From NCBI RefSeq assembly GCF_000225505.1, contig NZ_BACI01000033.1, positions 62,001 through 126,000 on the forward strand: DNA of 64,000 nucleotides, in the 5' to 3' direction. A program made the translations under genes and the position numbers. This DNA is from Gordonia alkanivorans NBRC 16433 (lineage in GTDB: Bacteria; Actinomycetota; Actinomycetes; Mycobacteriales; Mycobacteriaceae). The notes under the pieces were generated by a model. It saw only the letters and a list, made by a program, of their open reading frames with translations, was not told the DNA's origin and did no database searches. How positions within the stretch are numbered: the stretch's first letter is position 1; every line of letters starts with the position of its first letter. Of this stretch, positions 1 through 8,979 are shown in pieces.

Positions 1-19
1 GGTCGCATTGGGTGGGAGA

Positions 20-967
20 TCACACCTGCTTGAGCAGGCGGCGGAGCCCGGTGGCCACTCGCGTCTCCTCCACGGCGGGAGATTCCTCCGGGGGCTCGGG
101 CAGTGGGGCCGAGCCCCATTCGCCGATGGCGTCGAGGACCGGCGGCAGCAGGATCTCGGCGGCGAGCGCATACCCCGCCGCCGACGGGTGGTACTGATCC
201 GGCGACAGCATGAAATCGTGTTGGGCCCGGAATTCCTTGGCCATCAGATCGGCGAGCGGAACCGGGTGTCCACCTGCGGCGCGGACCGCCGAGCGCTGCA
301 GGGCTGCGAGTCGAAGGCCCCACTGCCGCAACACGGTTCGCAACGGTTGGGGGATGGCCGTGATCACCCCGAAGTCGGGACAGGTGCCGACGACGACCTT
401 CGCGCCGCCGCCGACGAGCAGGCGCACGGCGTCACCGAGCCGACGGGCTGACGCACGGATGCCGTTGCGGGAGGTCACATCGTTCGCGCCGATCAGGATG
501 ATCGCGACGTCCGGTCGTTCGCGCGCGATGAACATCGCGTCGATCTGGGCGGCCAGACCCTTCGACGTCGCACCGACGATGGCCTTGTTGGCGTAGCGGA
601 CCGTCCTGCCGGTCTCGGCCGCGACGCGCCGAGCGACCTGGACGCCGGGTGTCTCGTCGGCGGTGTCGACGCCGAGCCCGGCCGCGGTGGAATCGCCGAA
701 GACGGTCAGGAACAGGTCGATCGGGGTGTCGCGGGTGTAGCGCGTGACCCGGCCGTCCGGGTGGTAGACGCCGTCGCCGTCGGGTGCGTTGTCGGTGCGG
801 TGGGGGATCACCGTGCGGGCGGTCGCGGCCTGGCCGATGAGGTAGTTCCACACCGCCCAGCCGGCGCCTGCTCCAGCCGCGGTGGCTGCCGCCGTGGCCC
901 CGACGTCGCGGGCGACCCGACCCCAGAATCGACCGTCGGTACCGACCCTGCGACTCAAACCGGACAC
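20..967 (-). CDS. SGNH/GDSL-family hydrolase (Rv1075c-like)
   Basis: This 315-residue protein is an SGNH-fold esterase or lipase. The nucleophile block GDS is at residues 91-93 inside GDSTAAGLG, block III is GAND at 160-163, and the catalytic Asp and His are D257 and H260 in DQYH. Residues about 22-45 are an Ala/Gly-rich hydrophobic stretch, so it is probably membrane-anchored or exported. It lies divergently from cbs, the same neighbourhood as the M. tuberculosis GDSL protein Rv1075c. The natural substrate cannot be read from the sequence; acyl-ester hydrolysis at the cell envelope is the family-level inference. The first 19 bases of the window hold nothing recognisable. Confidence 0.9.
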   Translation of the reverse strand: MSGLSRRVGTDGRFWGRVARDVGATAAATAAGAGAGWAVWNYLIGQAATARTVIPHRTDNAPDGDGVYHPDGRVTRYTRDTPIDLFLTVFGDSTAAGLGVDTADETPGVQVARRVAAETGRTVRYANKAIVGATSKGLAAQIDAMFIARERPDVAIILIGANDVTSRNGIRASARRLGDAVRLLVGGGAKVVVGTCPDFGVITAIPQPLRTVLRQWGLRLAALQRSAVRAAGGHPVPLADLMAKEFRAQHDFMLSPDQYHPSAAGYALAAEILLPPVLDAIGEWGSAPLPEPPEESPAVEETRVATGLRRLLKQV

Positions 968-1065
968 GGCCGCCAGTCTAGAGGGAACGGCAGGCCGGCA
1001 GAGGGACCCGCGGGTTGACGACGGCCGAGTGACGGGGACGACGGCGGTTCTGGGACCATGGAGAC

Positions 1066-2460
1066 ATGCGCATCGCCAATCACGTTGTGGACCTGGTGGG
1101 CAACACCCCTCTGGTCAAGCTGAACTCTGTCACCACGCCCGGATCCGGGCTGGTCGCGGCCAAGGTGGAATACCTCAATCCCGGCGGGAGCAGCAAGGAC
1201 CGCATCGCGGTCCGGATGATCGACGCCGCGGAGGCCTCCGGCGAACTGAAGCCCGGCGGCACCATCATCGAGCCGACGTCCGGCAACACCGGGGTTGGCC
1301 TCGCGCTCGTCGCGCAGCAGCGCGGTTACAAATGCGTGTTCGTCTGCCCCGACAAGGTGGGCGAGGACAAGCGTAACGTGCTGCGTGCCTACGGTGCCGA
1401 GGTCGTCGTCTGCCCGACCGCCGTGCCGCCGGAGCACCCGGACAGCTACTACAGCGTTTCTGATCGCCTGGTGCGCGAGATCGAGGGTGGGTGGAAGCCC
1501 AACCAGTACGCGAACCCCGCCGGTCCGCAGAGCCACTACGAGACCACCGGCCCGGAGATCTGGGCGGACACCGACGGCAAGGTCACCCACTTCGTGGCCG
1601 GCGTCGGAACCGGTGGCACCATCACCGGCACCGGGCGTTACCTCAAGGAGGTCTCCAACGGCGCGGTGAAGGTCGTCGGTGTCGACCCCGAGGGTTCGGT
1701 GTACTCCGGCGGGACCGGACGCCCGTACCTCGTCGAGGGTGTCGGTGAGGACTTCTGGCCGGCCGCCTACGACCCGAGCATCCCGGACGAGATCATCGCC
1801 GTTTCCGACGCCGACTCGTTCGACATGACGCGCCGCCTCGCCCGCGAGGAAGGACTTCTCGTCGGCGGTTCGTGCGGCATGGCCGTCGTGGCCGCCCTCC
1901 AGGTCGCCGAGCGTGAGGGACCGGATGCCGTCGTCGTCGTCCTGCTCCCGGACGGCGGACGCGGCTACATGGCGAAGATCTTCAACGACGAGTGGATGAG
2001 CAGCTACGGCTTCCTCCGCACGCCGCTGGACGCCAACACCAAGGAGTCGCTGGTCGGGGACGTGCTGCGCGGCAAGACCGGCGCCCTGCCCGACCTCGTC
2101 CACACCCACCCGCAGGAGACGCTGCGCGACGCCATCGAGATCCTCCGTGAATACGGGGTGTCGCAGATGCCGGTCGTCGGTGCCGAACCGCCGGTCATGG
2201 CCGGCGAGGTCGCCGGCGCGGTCACCGAACGCGATCTGCTCAGCGCCGTCTTCGAGGGCCGTGCCAGCCTGGCCGATCCCGTCTCGGCGCACATGGGAGA
2301 TCCGTTCCCGCTCATCGGCTCCGGTGAGCCGGTCAGTGCCGCCACCAAGGCGCTCGGCGACAGCGATGCCCTGATGGTCGTAGAGGACGGCAAGCCCATC
2401 GGCGTCATCACGCGCCACGACCTGCTCGCGTTCGTCTCGAGCCACCCGATCGTCGGATAG
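1066..2460 (+). CDS. cbs: Cystathionine beta-synthase
   Basis: This PLP enzyme condenses L-serine with homocysteine to cystathionine, the first step of reverse transsulfuration. The 464 residues match the length of the mycobacterial enzyme. The PLP lysine is K44 in GGSSKDR, SGNTG at 72-76 is the substrate-binding loop, and GTGGTITG is the phosphate-binding loop. Two CBS domains occupy roughly residues 340-464 and may sense S-adenosylmethionine or nucleotides. The ATG at 1066 has only a short GGAG two bases upstream, so translation may be leaderless or weakly initiated. It leads an operon with metB and ilvA: metB starts 12 bases downstream and its ribosome site overlaps the cbs stop codon. Confidence 0.95.
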   Translation: MRIANHVVDLVGNTPLVKLNSVTTPGSGLVAAKVEYLNPGGSSKDRIAVRMIDAAEASGELKPGGTIIEPTSGNTGVGLALVAQQRGYKCVFVCPDKVGEDKRNVLRAYGAEVVVCPTAVPPEHPDSYYSVSDRLVREIEGGWKPNQYANPAGPQSHYETTGPEIWADTDGKVTHFVAGVGTGGTITGTGRYLKEVSNGAVKVVGVDPEGSVYSGGTGRPYLVEGVGEDFWPAAYDPSIPDEIIAVSDADSFDMTRRLAREEGLLVGGSCGMAVVAALQVAEREGPDAVVVVLLPDGGRGYMAKIFNDEWMSSYGFLRTPLDANTKESLVGDVLRGKTGALPDLVHTHPQETLRDAIEILREYGVSQMPVVGAEPPVMAGEVAGAVTERDLLSAVFEGRASLADPVSAHMGDPFPLIGSGEPVSAATKALGDSDALMVVEDGKPIGVITRHDLLAFVSSHPIVG

Positions 2461-2472
2461 GAGCACCACACT

Positions 2473-3645
2473 GTGAGTGAACGACGCAGCGCCGCGGATT
2501 CGGTTCGCTGGCAAGGTTTCTCGACCCGCGCCATCCACGCCGGCTACGATCCGGACCCTCAGACCGGCGCGGTGAACGTGCCGATCTACGCCAGCTCGAC
2601 CTTCGCCCAGGACGGCGTCGGCGGACTGCGCGACGGCTTCGAGTACGCCCGCACCGGCAACCCGACGCGACGCGCGCTGGAGGCCAACCTCGCCGCCCTC
2701 GAGCACGGAACCTACGGCCGCGCCTTCGCGTCCGGCATGGCCGCCACCGACTGCCTGCTGCGTTCGACGCTGCGCCCTGGCGATCACCTGGTGATCCCCA
2801 ACGACGCCTACGGCGGCACCTTCCGTCTCATCGACAAGGTGTTCACCCAGTGGGGCATCACCTACTCGGTGGCACCGGTGTCCGATGTCGCCGCCGTCCG
2901 TGACGCCATCCGTCCGGAGACCAAGCTCGTCTGGACCGAGACACCCACCAACCCGCTGCTCAACGTCGGCGACATCGAGACGATCGCCTCAATCGCGCAC
3001 GAGGCCGGCGCGAAGCTCGTGGTGGACAACACCTTTGCCTCGCCGTACCTTCAGCAGCCGCTGACGCTGGGTGCCGACGTCGTCCTGCACTCGACCACCA
3101 AGTACCTCGGCGGTCACTCCGACGTCGTCGGCGGTGCGCTGGTCACCGACAGCGAAGAACTCGACGAGGCCTTCGCGTTCCTGCAGAACGGCGCAGGCGC
3201 GGTTCCCGGACCGTTCGACGGCTACCTGACGATGCGCGGCACCAAGACGCTCGCCGTCCGCATGGACCGTCACTGCGACAACGCCGAGAAGGTCGTCGAG
3301 TTCCTGAACTCGCACGACAAGATCGAGGCCGTCCTGTACCCGGGACTCGAGAACCACCCGGGCCACGCGGTCGCGGCGAAGCAGATGAAGCGCTACGGCG
3401 GGATGGTGTCGGTCCTGGTCAAGGGCGGCATCGAAGAGGCCAAGGCTTTCTGCGCCCGCACCGAGGTGTTCACGCTCGCGGAGTCGCTGGGTGGCATCGA
3501 GTCGCTGATCGAACACCCCGGCGCGATGACCCACGCGTCGACGGCCGGTTCGCTGCTGGAGGTCCCCGCCAACCTGGTCCGCCTGTCGGTCGGAATCGAG
3601 GACATCGACGACATCCTGGGTGACCTGGAGAACGCGCTGCGCTGA
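2473..3645 (+). CDS. metB: Cystathionine gamma-synthase / gamma-lyase (Cys/Met metabolism PLP enzyme)
   Basis: The 390-residue protein belongs to the fold-type I Cys/Met metabolism PLP family. K210 in STTKYLGGHSD is the Schiff-base lysine, and YARTGNPTR near residues 58-66 and the segment AESLGGVES-like AESLGGIES are diagnostic. Enzymes annotated metB in mycobacteria can show both gamma-synthase and gamma-lyase activity. Coupling to cbs favours cystathionine cleavage to cysteine, 2-oxobutyrate and ammonia, but sequence alone does not settle it. The start is GTG at 2473, with AGGAG at 2459-2463 overlapping the cbs stop. ilvA follows after 5 bases. Confidence 0.92.
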   Translation: MSERRSAADSVRWQGFSTRAIHAGYDPDPQTGAVNVPIYASSTFAQDGVGGLRDGFEYARTGNPTRRALEANLAALEHGTYGRAFASGMAATDCLLRSTLRPGDHLVIPNDAYGGTFRLIDKVFTQWGITYSVAPVSDVAAVRDAIRPETKLVWTETPTNPLLNVGDIETIASIAHEAGAKLVVDNTFASPYLQQPLTLGADVVLHSTTKYLGGHSDVVGGALVTDSEELDEAFAFLQNGAGAVPGPFDGYLTMRGTKTLAVRMDRHCDNAEKVVEFLNSHDKIEAVLYPGLENHPGHAVAAKQMKRYGGMVSVLVKGGIEEAKAFCARTEVFTLAESLGGIESLIEHPGAMTHASTAGSLLEVPANLVRLSVGIEDIDDILGDLENALR

Positions 3646-3650
3646 GCGCC

Positions 3651-4842
3651 ATGCTGCTGACCCCGGCTGACATCGAGAAGGCGACCACCGAGCTGTCCGG
3701 CGTCGTCCGGCGGACGCCGATGGTCGCGTCCCGTGTGCTATCCGAGCGGAGCGGGGCTGACGTCTTGCTCAAGTGCGAGAACCTGCAACGGACCGGCTCG
3801 TTCAAGCCGCGGGGTGCCTATCTGCGGATCTCTCGGCTGACGGCCGAGGAACGTGCCCGCGGCGAGCGCCGGCAATCACGCGCAGGGTGTCGCCTGGTCG
3901 GCGACCGAGCTGGGGATCACCGCACGCGTGTACATGCCGACCGGCGCGTCGTTGCCGAAGATCGCGGCGACGAAAGCCTATGGCGCCGAAGTGGTTCTGG
4001 CCGGTGAGACGGTGGACGATTCCCTCGTCGAAGCCCAGCGGTACGCCGATCAGACCGGTGCGGTGCTGATCCATCCGTTCGATCACCTCGACATCGTCGC
4101 CGGTCAGGCGACGGTCGGGGTCGAGATCCTCGAGCAGATGCCCGACGTCAGCACCATCATCGCACCGCTCGGCGGCGGCGGTCTGCTCGCCGGAGTCGCC
4201 GCGGCGGTACAGGCGTCGAGGCCGGACGTCCGCGTCATCGGTGTGCAGGCAGCGCAGGCCGCGGCCTGGCCGACGTCGCTCGCCGCGACGCGTCCGGTAC
4301 CTGCGGGGTCGATGAACACCATGGCCGACGGTATTGCCGTGGCCCGGCCGGGTGACGTCCCGTTCGCCCACGTCACCGAGTACGTCGACGAGGTCGTCAC
4401 GGTCAGCGAGGAAGAACTCAGCACTGCGCTGCTGCTGATGCTCGAACGGGCGAAGATGGTCGTCGAACCCGCCGGTGCAGCAGGCGTTGCCGCGGCGGTC
4501 GGCGGCACCCTCGACCTGTCGGGGAAAGTCTGTGTCGTGTTGTCCGGCGGCAACATCGACCCCTTGCTGCTGCGCCACGTCACGACCCACGGCCTCACCG
4601 CGGCCGGCCGGTTCCTGACCTTCACCGCCACCGTCTCCGACCGCCCGGGCGGGCTCCTCGCACTACTGGAGCTGCTCCGCGATCTCGGCGCCAGCGTCAT
4701 CGACATCGTGCACTCACGCGTCGCCGACGACCTCTACCTCGGCGAGGTGCAGGTGACGGTCAGCGTCGAGACCCGCGGCCCCGACCATCAGCACGACGTC
4801 CGTCGCGCGTTGAGCGAGGCAGGGTTTCTGCGGGAGGTGTGA
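3651..4842 (+). pseudogene. ilvA: Threonine dehydratase with ACT domain, frameshifted
   Basis: Threonine ammonia-lyase makes 2-oxobutyrate from threonine. The N-terminal part with the PLP-lysine motif GSFKPRG is in the frame starting with ATG at 3651. The rest, from ASAGNHAQG through the glycine loop GGGGLLAG and a C-terminal ACT domain (about 4617-4842), continues in another frame. The break is at about 3861-3864, where family members read RG-VV-AASAGN. Eleven bases flanked by GGCG repeats appear to be missing; restoring 11 gives exactly 400 codons. An internal GTG at 3853 could start a 329-residue product, but it would lack the PLP lysine. This is either a real null allele or a sequencing error; metB and cbs upstream are intact. 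Confidence 0.85.
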
Positions 4843-4920
4843 CCGTCAGGTTGTGGACGGAGCGGTCACCTGTGCAGTCTTCTGGTCGTCGGGCGTCGGT
4901 ACGCACATATCTTGCCGTGC

Positions 4921-5769
4921 ATGGGAAGACGTTCACACTCAACCGAGTCGGCCTGGGGACCTGAGCATGCGGAGCGGATTCGGGAGGATCTCAGAGGATG
5001 GTGGAACCATGTATTGACCTCTACCAGTGGTCTGGTCGAAGAGGTCGGTCGGGAAGTGTCGAACAGCGCTGTCACCGAAGCGGATCTGAAGAGATTGTCC
5101 GTCGACGAACTGTTGGCGAACCTCAAGCGGTGGTCTCATCTACGGAAGACCTCGGAGGAGGTCTATGCGTTGACTCTCAATTCCTTTCGCGCACGGCGTG
5201 AGGTTGCATCGATGCCGCTCGCATGGGTGACCGACTCCGCACTGGACGTCGTCGCAGGGTTACTCGACTGCTATGACTTCGATGATCTGGTCTTCATGTT
5301 CGGGCCCAAGAGGGCCAAGCAAGGTGGACTTGCACTGTTCGAATCGTCCGTCGGTCGATATCAGGCTGGGGACGTCCATCTCGGGCTCCGACAACGCGAG
5401 GTCTCCATCGATGGACTCCTCTGGCTTCGGCGCGAGGCAACGGACGCCGAAATGTGTGAGTACTACGACGATTTGAATGACGAATACGATGATCTCGAGT
5501 TGGAGGACGAGTTCGGCGTCCTCGTGATTCACGTTCTGACGAGACATCGAGCGTTCCGGCGTTCGGTTGAGCGTGGGTTGAACGGATTGTCTGTCGTCGA
5601 CGCCGGAACGGTGACCCTGCCGCTCACATCCGTTGATTCCAGGCTGCGGCGCAGTCAGTTGCCAGTACAGCTCTTGGCAGGTCTCGTCGGTGAGCTCGAC
5701 GTTGATCGGTTCTCATCGCTGAGGGTCGAGACGATCGATCGTCACACCTCAATCGTCTCCGCTGCGTGA
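4921..5769 (+). CDS. Orphan hypothetical protein
   Basis: I do not recognise this protein of about 282 residues. It has no signal peptide or membrane segment. It contains a strongly acidic patch about two-thirds along, rich in D, E and Y (EYYDDLNDEYDDLELEDEF). Codon use is visibly less GC-biased at third positions than in its neighbours, which suggests later acquisition. I prefer ATG 4921 over TTG 4912 because TATCTT at 4908-4913 would act as a -10 box and make a leaderless transcript. It sits between the ilvA operon and a convergent SRPBCC gene, at the start of a patch of accessory genes. Confidence 0.6.
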   Translation: MGRRSHSTESAWGPEHAERIREDLRGWWNHVLTSTSGLVEEVGREVSNSAVTEADLKRLSVDELLANLKRWSHLRKTSEEVYALTLNSFRARREVASMPLAWVTDSALDVVAGLLDCYDFDDLVFMFGPKRAKQGGLALFESSVGRYQAGDVHLGLRQREVSIDGLLWLRREATDAEMCEYYDDLNDEYDDLELEDEFGVLVIHVLTRHRAFRRSVERGLNGLSVVDAGTVTLPLTSVDSRLRRSQLPVQLLAGLVGELDVDRFSSLRVETIDRHTSIVSAA

Positions 5770-5784
5770 TCCTGGCAGCGGCGT

Positions 5785-6312
5785 CTAGGTAGCAGGTAAC
5801 AGATTCGCGAAGTACTTGAGTGTGTCTGCCTCGATGGTCTTGTACACGGTCGACGACGCCGGACCCGAGAAAGCGGTGACGATCTTGGAGTCGGTGGGCA
5901 GCTCGAGAGCGAAGGTCCACCGGAGGCGGCAGCCGACGTCGGCGGGGTCGATCTGGGTGGCCTCGCCGAATCGTCGGATACCCGGCACATTGGCGCTCCT
6001 GACCCGGAAGGCGTTGTGAAACCTGCCCGCTTCGGGTTCCTCGGTCCAGTGGAAGAAGTCCTCTTCAAGCGTCACGTAGCCGGGACCGAGCACCGCCTTC
6101 CGAGTCGCGCCCGCACCGTAGGGCGGGGGAGAGGTGAACTCGATCTTCTTGATCGCGCGACACCAGTCCAGGGTGTTCTGGCGGGTGAACTCCGTCCAGG
6201 CGCGCTGCGGCGTGACCGGCAACCGGACGTCGATCACGTGGCGCACCGGTGCGTCGTCGAAGAAGTCGAGGTCGAAGGTCTCCAGCGAATAGGAACGTCC
6301 CATGGGGCCCAT
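5785..6312 (-). CDS. SRPBCC (START-like / polyketide cyclase) family protein
   Basis: The 175-residue protein looks like a Bet v1/START-fold SRPBCC member, small proteins that bind hydrophobic ligands in a helix-grip pocket. Supporting features are an early strand with VIDVRLPVTPQRAWTEFT, the typical start of the fold, alternating strands with aromatic residues, and a long C-terminal amphipathic helix ending FANLLPAT. No catalytic role can be inferred. Two in-frame ATG codons, 6312 and 6303, are possible starts. It converges with the orphan gene at 4921-5769, leaving 15 bases between the stops. Confidence 0.7.
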   Translation of the reverse strand: MGPMGRSYSLETFDLDFFDDAPVRHVIDVRLPVTPQRAWTEFTRQNTLDWCRAIKKIEFTSPPPYGAGATRKAVLGPGYVTLEEDFFHWTEEPEAGRFHNAFRVRSANVPGIRRFGEATQIDPADVGCRLRWTFALELPTDSKIVTAFSGPASSTVYKTIEADTLKYFANLLPAT

Positions 6313-6354
6313 TGAAGCATCGACCCGTCGGTCCCACAGGCGCTTCCGCGATGG

Positions 6355-6424
6355 GACCGGCGAACCTCAGCTCGACTCACAGACTTCGATCGAGGTCTGC
6401 CTGCCGAGTTGAGGTTCGCCGGTC
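6355..6424. repeat. Palindromic intergenic repeat, copy 1
   Basis: This is a 70-base near-perfect palindrome centred on CGATCG. Its first 15 bases, GACCGGCGAACCTCA, recur inverted as the last 15. Related sequences lie at 7412-7490 and 8980-9050. It lies in the spacer between the SRPBCC gene and the AbiEi-like gene. Confidence 0.85.
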
Positions 6425-6486
6425 AGGACGCCGGCCGCTCGGCGAATACGAGTGAACCGATTGCGGCTGTGCTGCGTCCAAGAGAT

Positions 6487-7413
6487 ATGACTGTTTTCCC
6501 GACCGACCGGCACGGACTCATCCGACGCGAGGCGACCCTCAGGCTGGGCATATCCGACGATGTCGTCGCAGGTGCGGTCCGACGAGGTGAACTCGTCCGG
6601 CTTGCTCCCGGCGTATGTGCGGTGCCGGTGCCGGAATCCGACACCGCCGACGACGAGCTGTACCGCCTGAAGTCGATCGCTGTCGCGACCTCTGCACGCG
6701 ACGGAGACACGTCGACGCTCAGTCATGACTCGGCGGCAGCCGTGCTCGGACTGTCGCAGCTCGATCCGGAGCGCGAGCTCATCCATCTGACGAAGACACA
6801 TGTGCGCGGCGGATTCGTGCGTGGCCACCGCATCGTCCACGCCGGCCCGTTGTCGCCCGACGACATCACCGACGTCGACGGTGTTCCGGTCACCACCCTC
6901 GAGCGCACCGCCGTCGATGTCGCGATGGCCGGCGACTTCGAACGAGCTCTGGTCGTCTTCGACCGAGCACTCGCACTGAAAGCCGACCGCGCAGCAATGA
7001 CGACGATCCTCGAGTTGCGGGGCCGATGGCGGGGCGTGGGTACCGCACGACGCGCACTCTTGCTTGCCGACGCCGCGTCGGAGAGCGTCGGTGAATCATG
7101 GAGCCGGGCCCAGATGATTGCGGCCGGGATGCCGATTCCTCGTCTGCAGAACACGTTTCAGACGAGCGATGGACCTGCGCGCGCCGATTTCGATTGGGAG
7201 GGAAAGCTTGTCGGCGAGTTCGACGGTCTGCAGAAGTACGGACGGTTGCTGCGTCCGGGGGAGAGTCCGCGCGACGCGCTGATCCGCGAGAAGCGACGGG
7301 AGGATGCCCTTCGAGCGCAAGGGATCATGGTCGTCCGTTGGACGTGGGCGACGCTCGAGCGTGGCGAGCTGGTGGGGCTGCTTCGTCCGTGGCTGGAGAC
7401 GCTCGCTGCCTGA
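6487..7413 (+). CDS. AbiEi-antitoxin-like N-domain / DUF559-like protein
   Basis: The 308-residue protein has the architecture common in actinobacteria of an AbiEi-type N-terminal winged helix (ATLRLGISDDVVAGAVRRGELVRLAPGVCAV) followed by a core with VPVTTLERTAVDVA. Its C-terminus resembles very-short-patch-repair-like DUF559 nuclease domains: ADFDWEGKLVGEFDG, then EKRREDALRAQGIMVVRWTW. AbiEi is normally the antitoxin and repressor partner of the nucleotidyltransferase AbiEii; no AbiEii gene adjoins it here. The start is set at ATG 6487 because the longer reading runs back towards repeat copy 1. Repeat copy 2 begins inside the stop codon. Its function is unproven; regulator or orphan nuclease are both possible. 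Confidence 0.7.
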   Translation: MTVFPTDRHGLIRREATLRLGISDDVVAGAVRRGELVRLAPGVCAVPVPESDTADDELYRLKSIAVATSARDGDTSTLSHDSAAAVLGLSQLDPERELIHLTKTHVRGGFVRGHRIVHAGPLSPDDITDVDGVPVTTLERTAVDVAMAGDFERALVVFDRALALKADRAAMTTILELRGRWRGVGTARRALLLADAASESVGESWSRAQMIAAGMPIPRLQNTFQTSDGPARADFDWEGKLVGEFDGLQKYGRLLRPGESPRDALIREKRREDALRAQGIMVVRWTWATLERGELVGLLRPWLETLAA

Positions 7414-7490
7414 CCGGCGAACCTCGGTCCCGACGTGCAGACTTCGATGGACGTCTGCACGTCGGGACGAAGTCGGCCTGATTGCCGGTC
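7412..7490. repeat. Palindromic intergenic repeat, copy 2
   Basis: This copy starts within the stop codon of the AbiEi-like gene and runs 79 bases. It has the same GACCGGCGAACCTC head and an internal perfect 16-bp inverted repeat (7427-7442 with 7453-7468) around a 10-base loop. It may double as a transcription terminator for the upstream gene. Confidence 0.85.
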
Positions 7491-7608
7491 GGACCGGAAT
7501 CATCTGATCGGATGACACTGTGCGCCAACGTTTTTGTCGTACCCCCGTGACACCTTGCTCTCAGACGCGGTTCCACTTCCCGGAACCGTGAGCAGAGAAG
7601 GAAAACCG

Positions 7609-8046
7609 ATGAGCAACCCCCAGAAGAAGAGATGGCCGTGGGCGGCAGGCGTCCTGGCGGCGTTCGTGGTGATGATCGGGGTCGTGGCCGGCTTCGGCAC
7701 GAATGTCTCCTCACAGGCATCGCCGAGCGTGCAGGCTCCCGCGATCAAGCTCGTGTGGGAGAAGTCGAACGCGGTCGCGAAGGCGAGGGAATACCTCGAG
7801 TACACCAGTTTCTCGAAGTCGGGACTGGTCGACCAGCTGGAGTTCGAGGGCTTCTCATACTCCGACGCGTCCGCGGCCGTCGATCAGCTCGAGGCCGACG
7901 GTGAGGTGAACTGGTTTGTACAGGCCACCGACAAGGCCCGTCAGTATCGGGAGTACTCCCCGTTCTCGCGACAGGGCCTGATCGAGCAGCTGGAGTTCGA
8001 GGGTTTCACCCACGAACAGGCCGTGCACGGGGCCGACCACAGTTAG
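7609..8046 (+). CDS. Ltp-repeat (host cell surface-exposed lipoprotein-like) protein
   Basis: The 145-residue protein has an N-terminal hydrophobic segment (about residues 10-30) after KKRWPW, then two Ltp-type repeats. Each repeat has the pattern KAREYLEYTSFSKSGLVDQL / EFEGFSYSDA and later KARQYREYSPFSRQGLIEQL / EFEGFTHEQA. Ltp domains were first described in a phage TP-J34 superinfection-exclusion lipoprotein and are common in actinobacterial surface proteins. No lipobox cysteine is present, so a signal anchor is likely. The start is ATG 7609, preceded by AGAAGGA at 7595-7601. The second repeat ends abruptly (QAVHGADHS), so the C-terminus may be slightly truncated. Confidence 0.8.
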   Translation: MSNPQKKRWPWAAGVLAAFVVMIGVVAGFGTNVSSQASPSVQAPAIKLVWEKSNAVAKAREYLEYTSFSKSGLVDQLEFEGFSYSDASAAVDQLEADGEVNWFVQATDKARQYREYSPFSRQGLIEQLEFEGFTHEQAVHGADHS

Positions 8047-8224
8047 CCAGAAGTGCCTGGCCCTACGACTCCGTCGTTACCGAAATGTCTCGGGAATGAC
8101 TGTGATCGTCGCGATCTTGGGCGCGATTCGACTGAGTAAACGACGTGTCGGATGCGTCAGACCTGTTGTGCAGGAAAATATTTGAGCGGACCGCTTCCCG
8201 GTCCGCAGGTGAAAGAGGAACGAA

Positions 8225-8968
8225 ATGACCCATCCCCAGAATCCTCAGGCCGGACAGGCCTACCCGGGACAGCCCCAGGCGGGACAGGCCCCCTATCCCG
8301 GACAGCCCTATGCGCAGCAGCCCCAGTACGGAGTCCCCGGTCCGTACGGTGCACCGCCGGCGTACCAGGCGCCGATCCAGCCGCCGAAGAAGAAAAAGAA
8401 GTGGCCGTGGATCGTCGGCATCCTGGTGGCACTCATCGTGATCATCGCCGCCGTGGCCGGCGGTGGAGACGATTCATCCGACAAAACCGCGTCGTCGGGC
8501 AGCTCGAACTCCGGCGAGCAGGCCGACTCGGGTGGCGACAACGGCGACAAGAAGGCCGACGAGCAGGCTGCCGGCCTGAACACGCCGGTGCGCGACGGCA
8601 AGTTCGAGTTCGTCGTCACCAACGTCGAGTCGGGTCTGTCGTCGGTCGGCGACAACGAGTTCCTCACGGCGGAGGCCCAGGGGCAGTTCGTGGTGGTCAC
8701 CATGACGGTGAACAACACCAGCAAGGAGCCGAAGGACTTCTCGCCCACCAACCAGAAGCTCGTCGACACCGAGGGCCGTAGCTTCGAGCCCGATACCACC
8801 GCGCAGATCTACCTCGGCGGGAGCGACATTCCCGTCTGGGACAACATCAATCCGGGTAACACGGTCGAGGTCAAGGTCGTCTACGACATGCCCGTTGACG
8901 CCAAGCCGGCCAGCATCGAGCTCCACGATTCGATGTTCTCCGGCGGGGTGAAGGTCAACCTCGGCTGA
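8225..8968 (+). CDS. DUF4352-type surface protein with Pro/Gln-rich N-terminus
   Basis: The 247-residue protein starts with a cytoplasmic tail of GQ/YP-rich repeats (residues 1-50) and a lysine cluster KKKKKWPW. One transmembrane helix follows (about 60-79), then a Ser/Gly/Asp linker and an extracytoplasmic immunoglobulin-like DUF4352 domain. Diagnostic phrases are [20 protein letters not shown] and [18 protein letters not shown]4352 proteins are membrane-anchored and of unknown function. AGAGGA lies 7 bases before the ATG. A small hairpin (GCGGACC/GGTCCGC) sits in the leader at about 8187-8207. The gene is followed by repeat copy 3 and a strong bidirectional terminator. Confidence 0.85.
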   Translation: MTHPQNPQAGQAYPGQPQAGQAPYPGQPYAQQPQYGVPGPYGAPPAYQAPIQPPKKKKKWPWIVGILVALIVIIAAVAGGGDDSSDKTASSGSSNSGEQADSGGDNGDKKADEQAAGLNTPVRDGKFEFVVTNVESGLSSVGDNEFLTAEAQGQFVVVTMTVNNTSKEPKDFSPTNQKLVDTEGRSFEPDTTAQIYLGGSDIPVWDNINPGNTVEVKVVYDMPVDAKPASIELHDSMFSGGVKVNLG

Positions 8969-8979
8969 CCGCACCCTCG

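Noticed and set aside
955..2787. A 610-codon open frame antisense to cbs and metB
   Set aside because: It is the usual GC-rich shadow of real coding sequence; it has no domain sense and conflicts with two well-supported genes.
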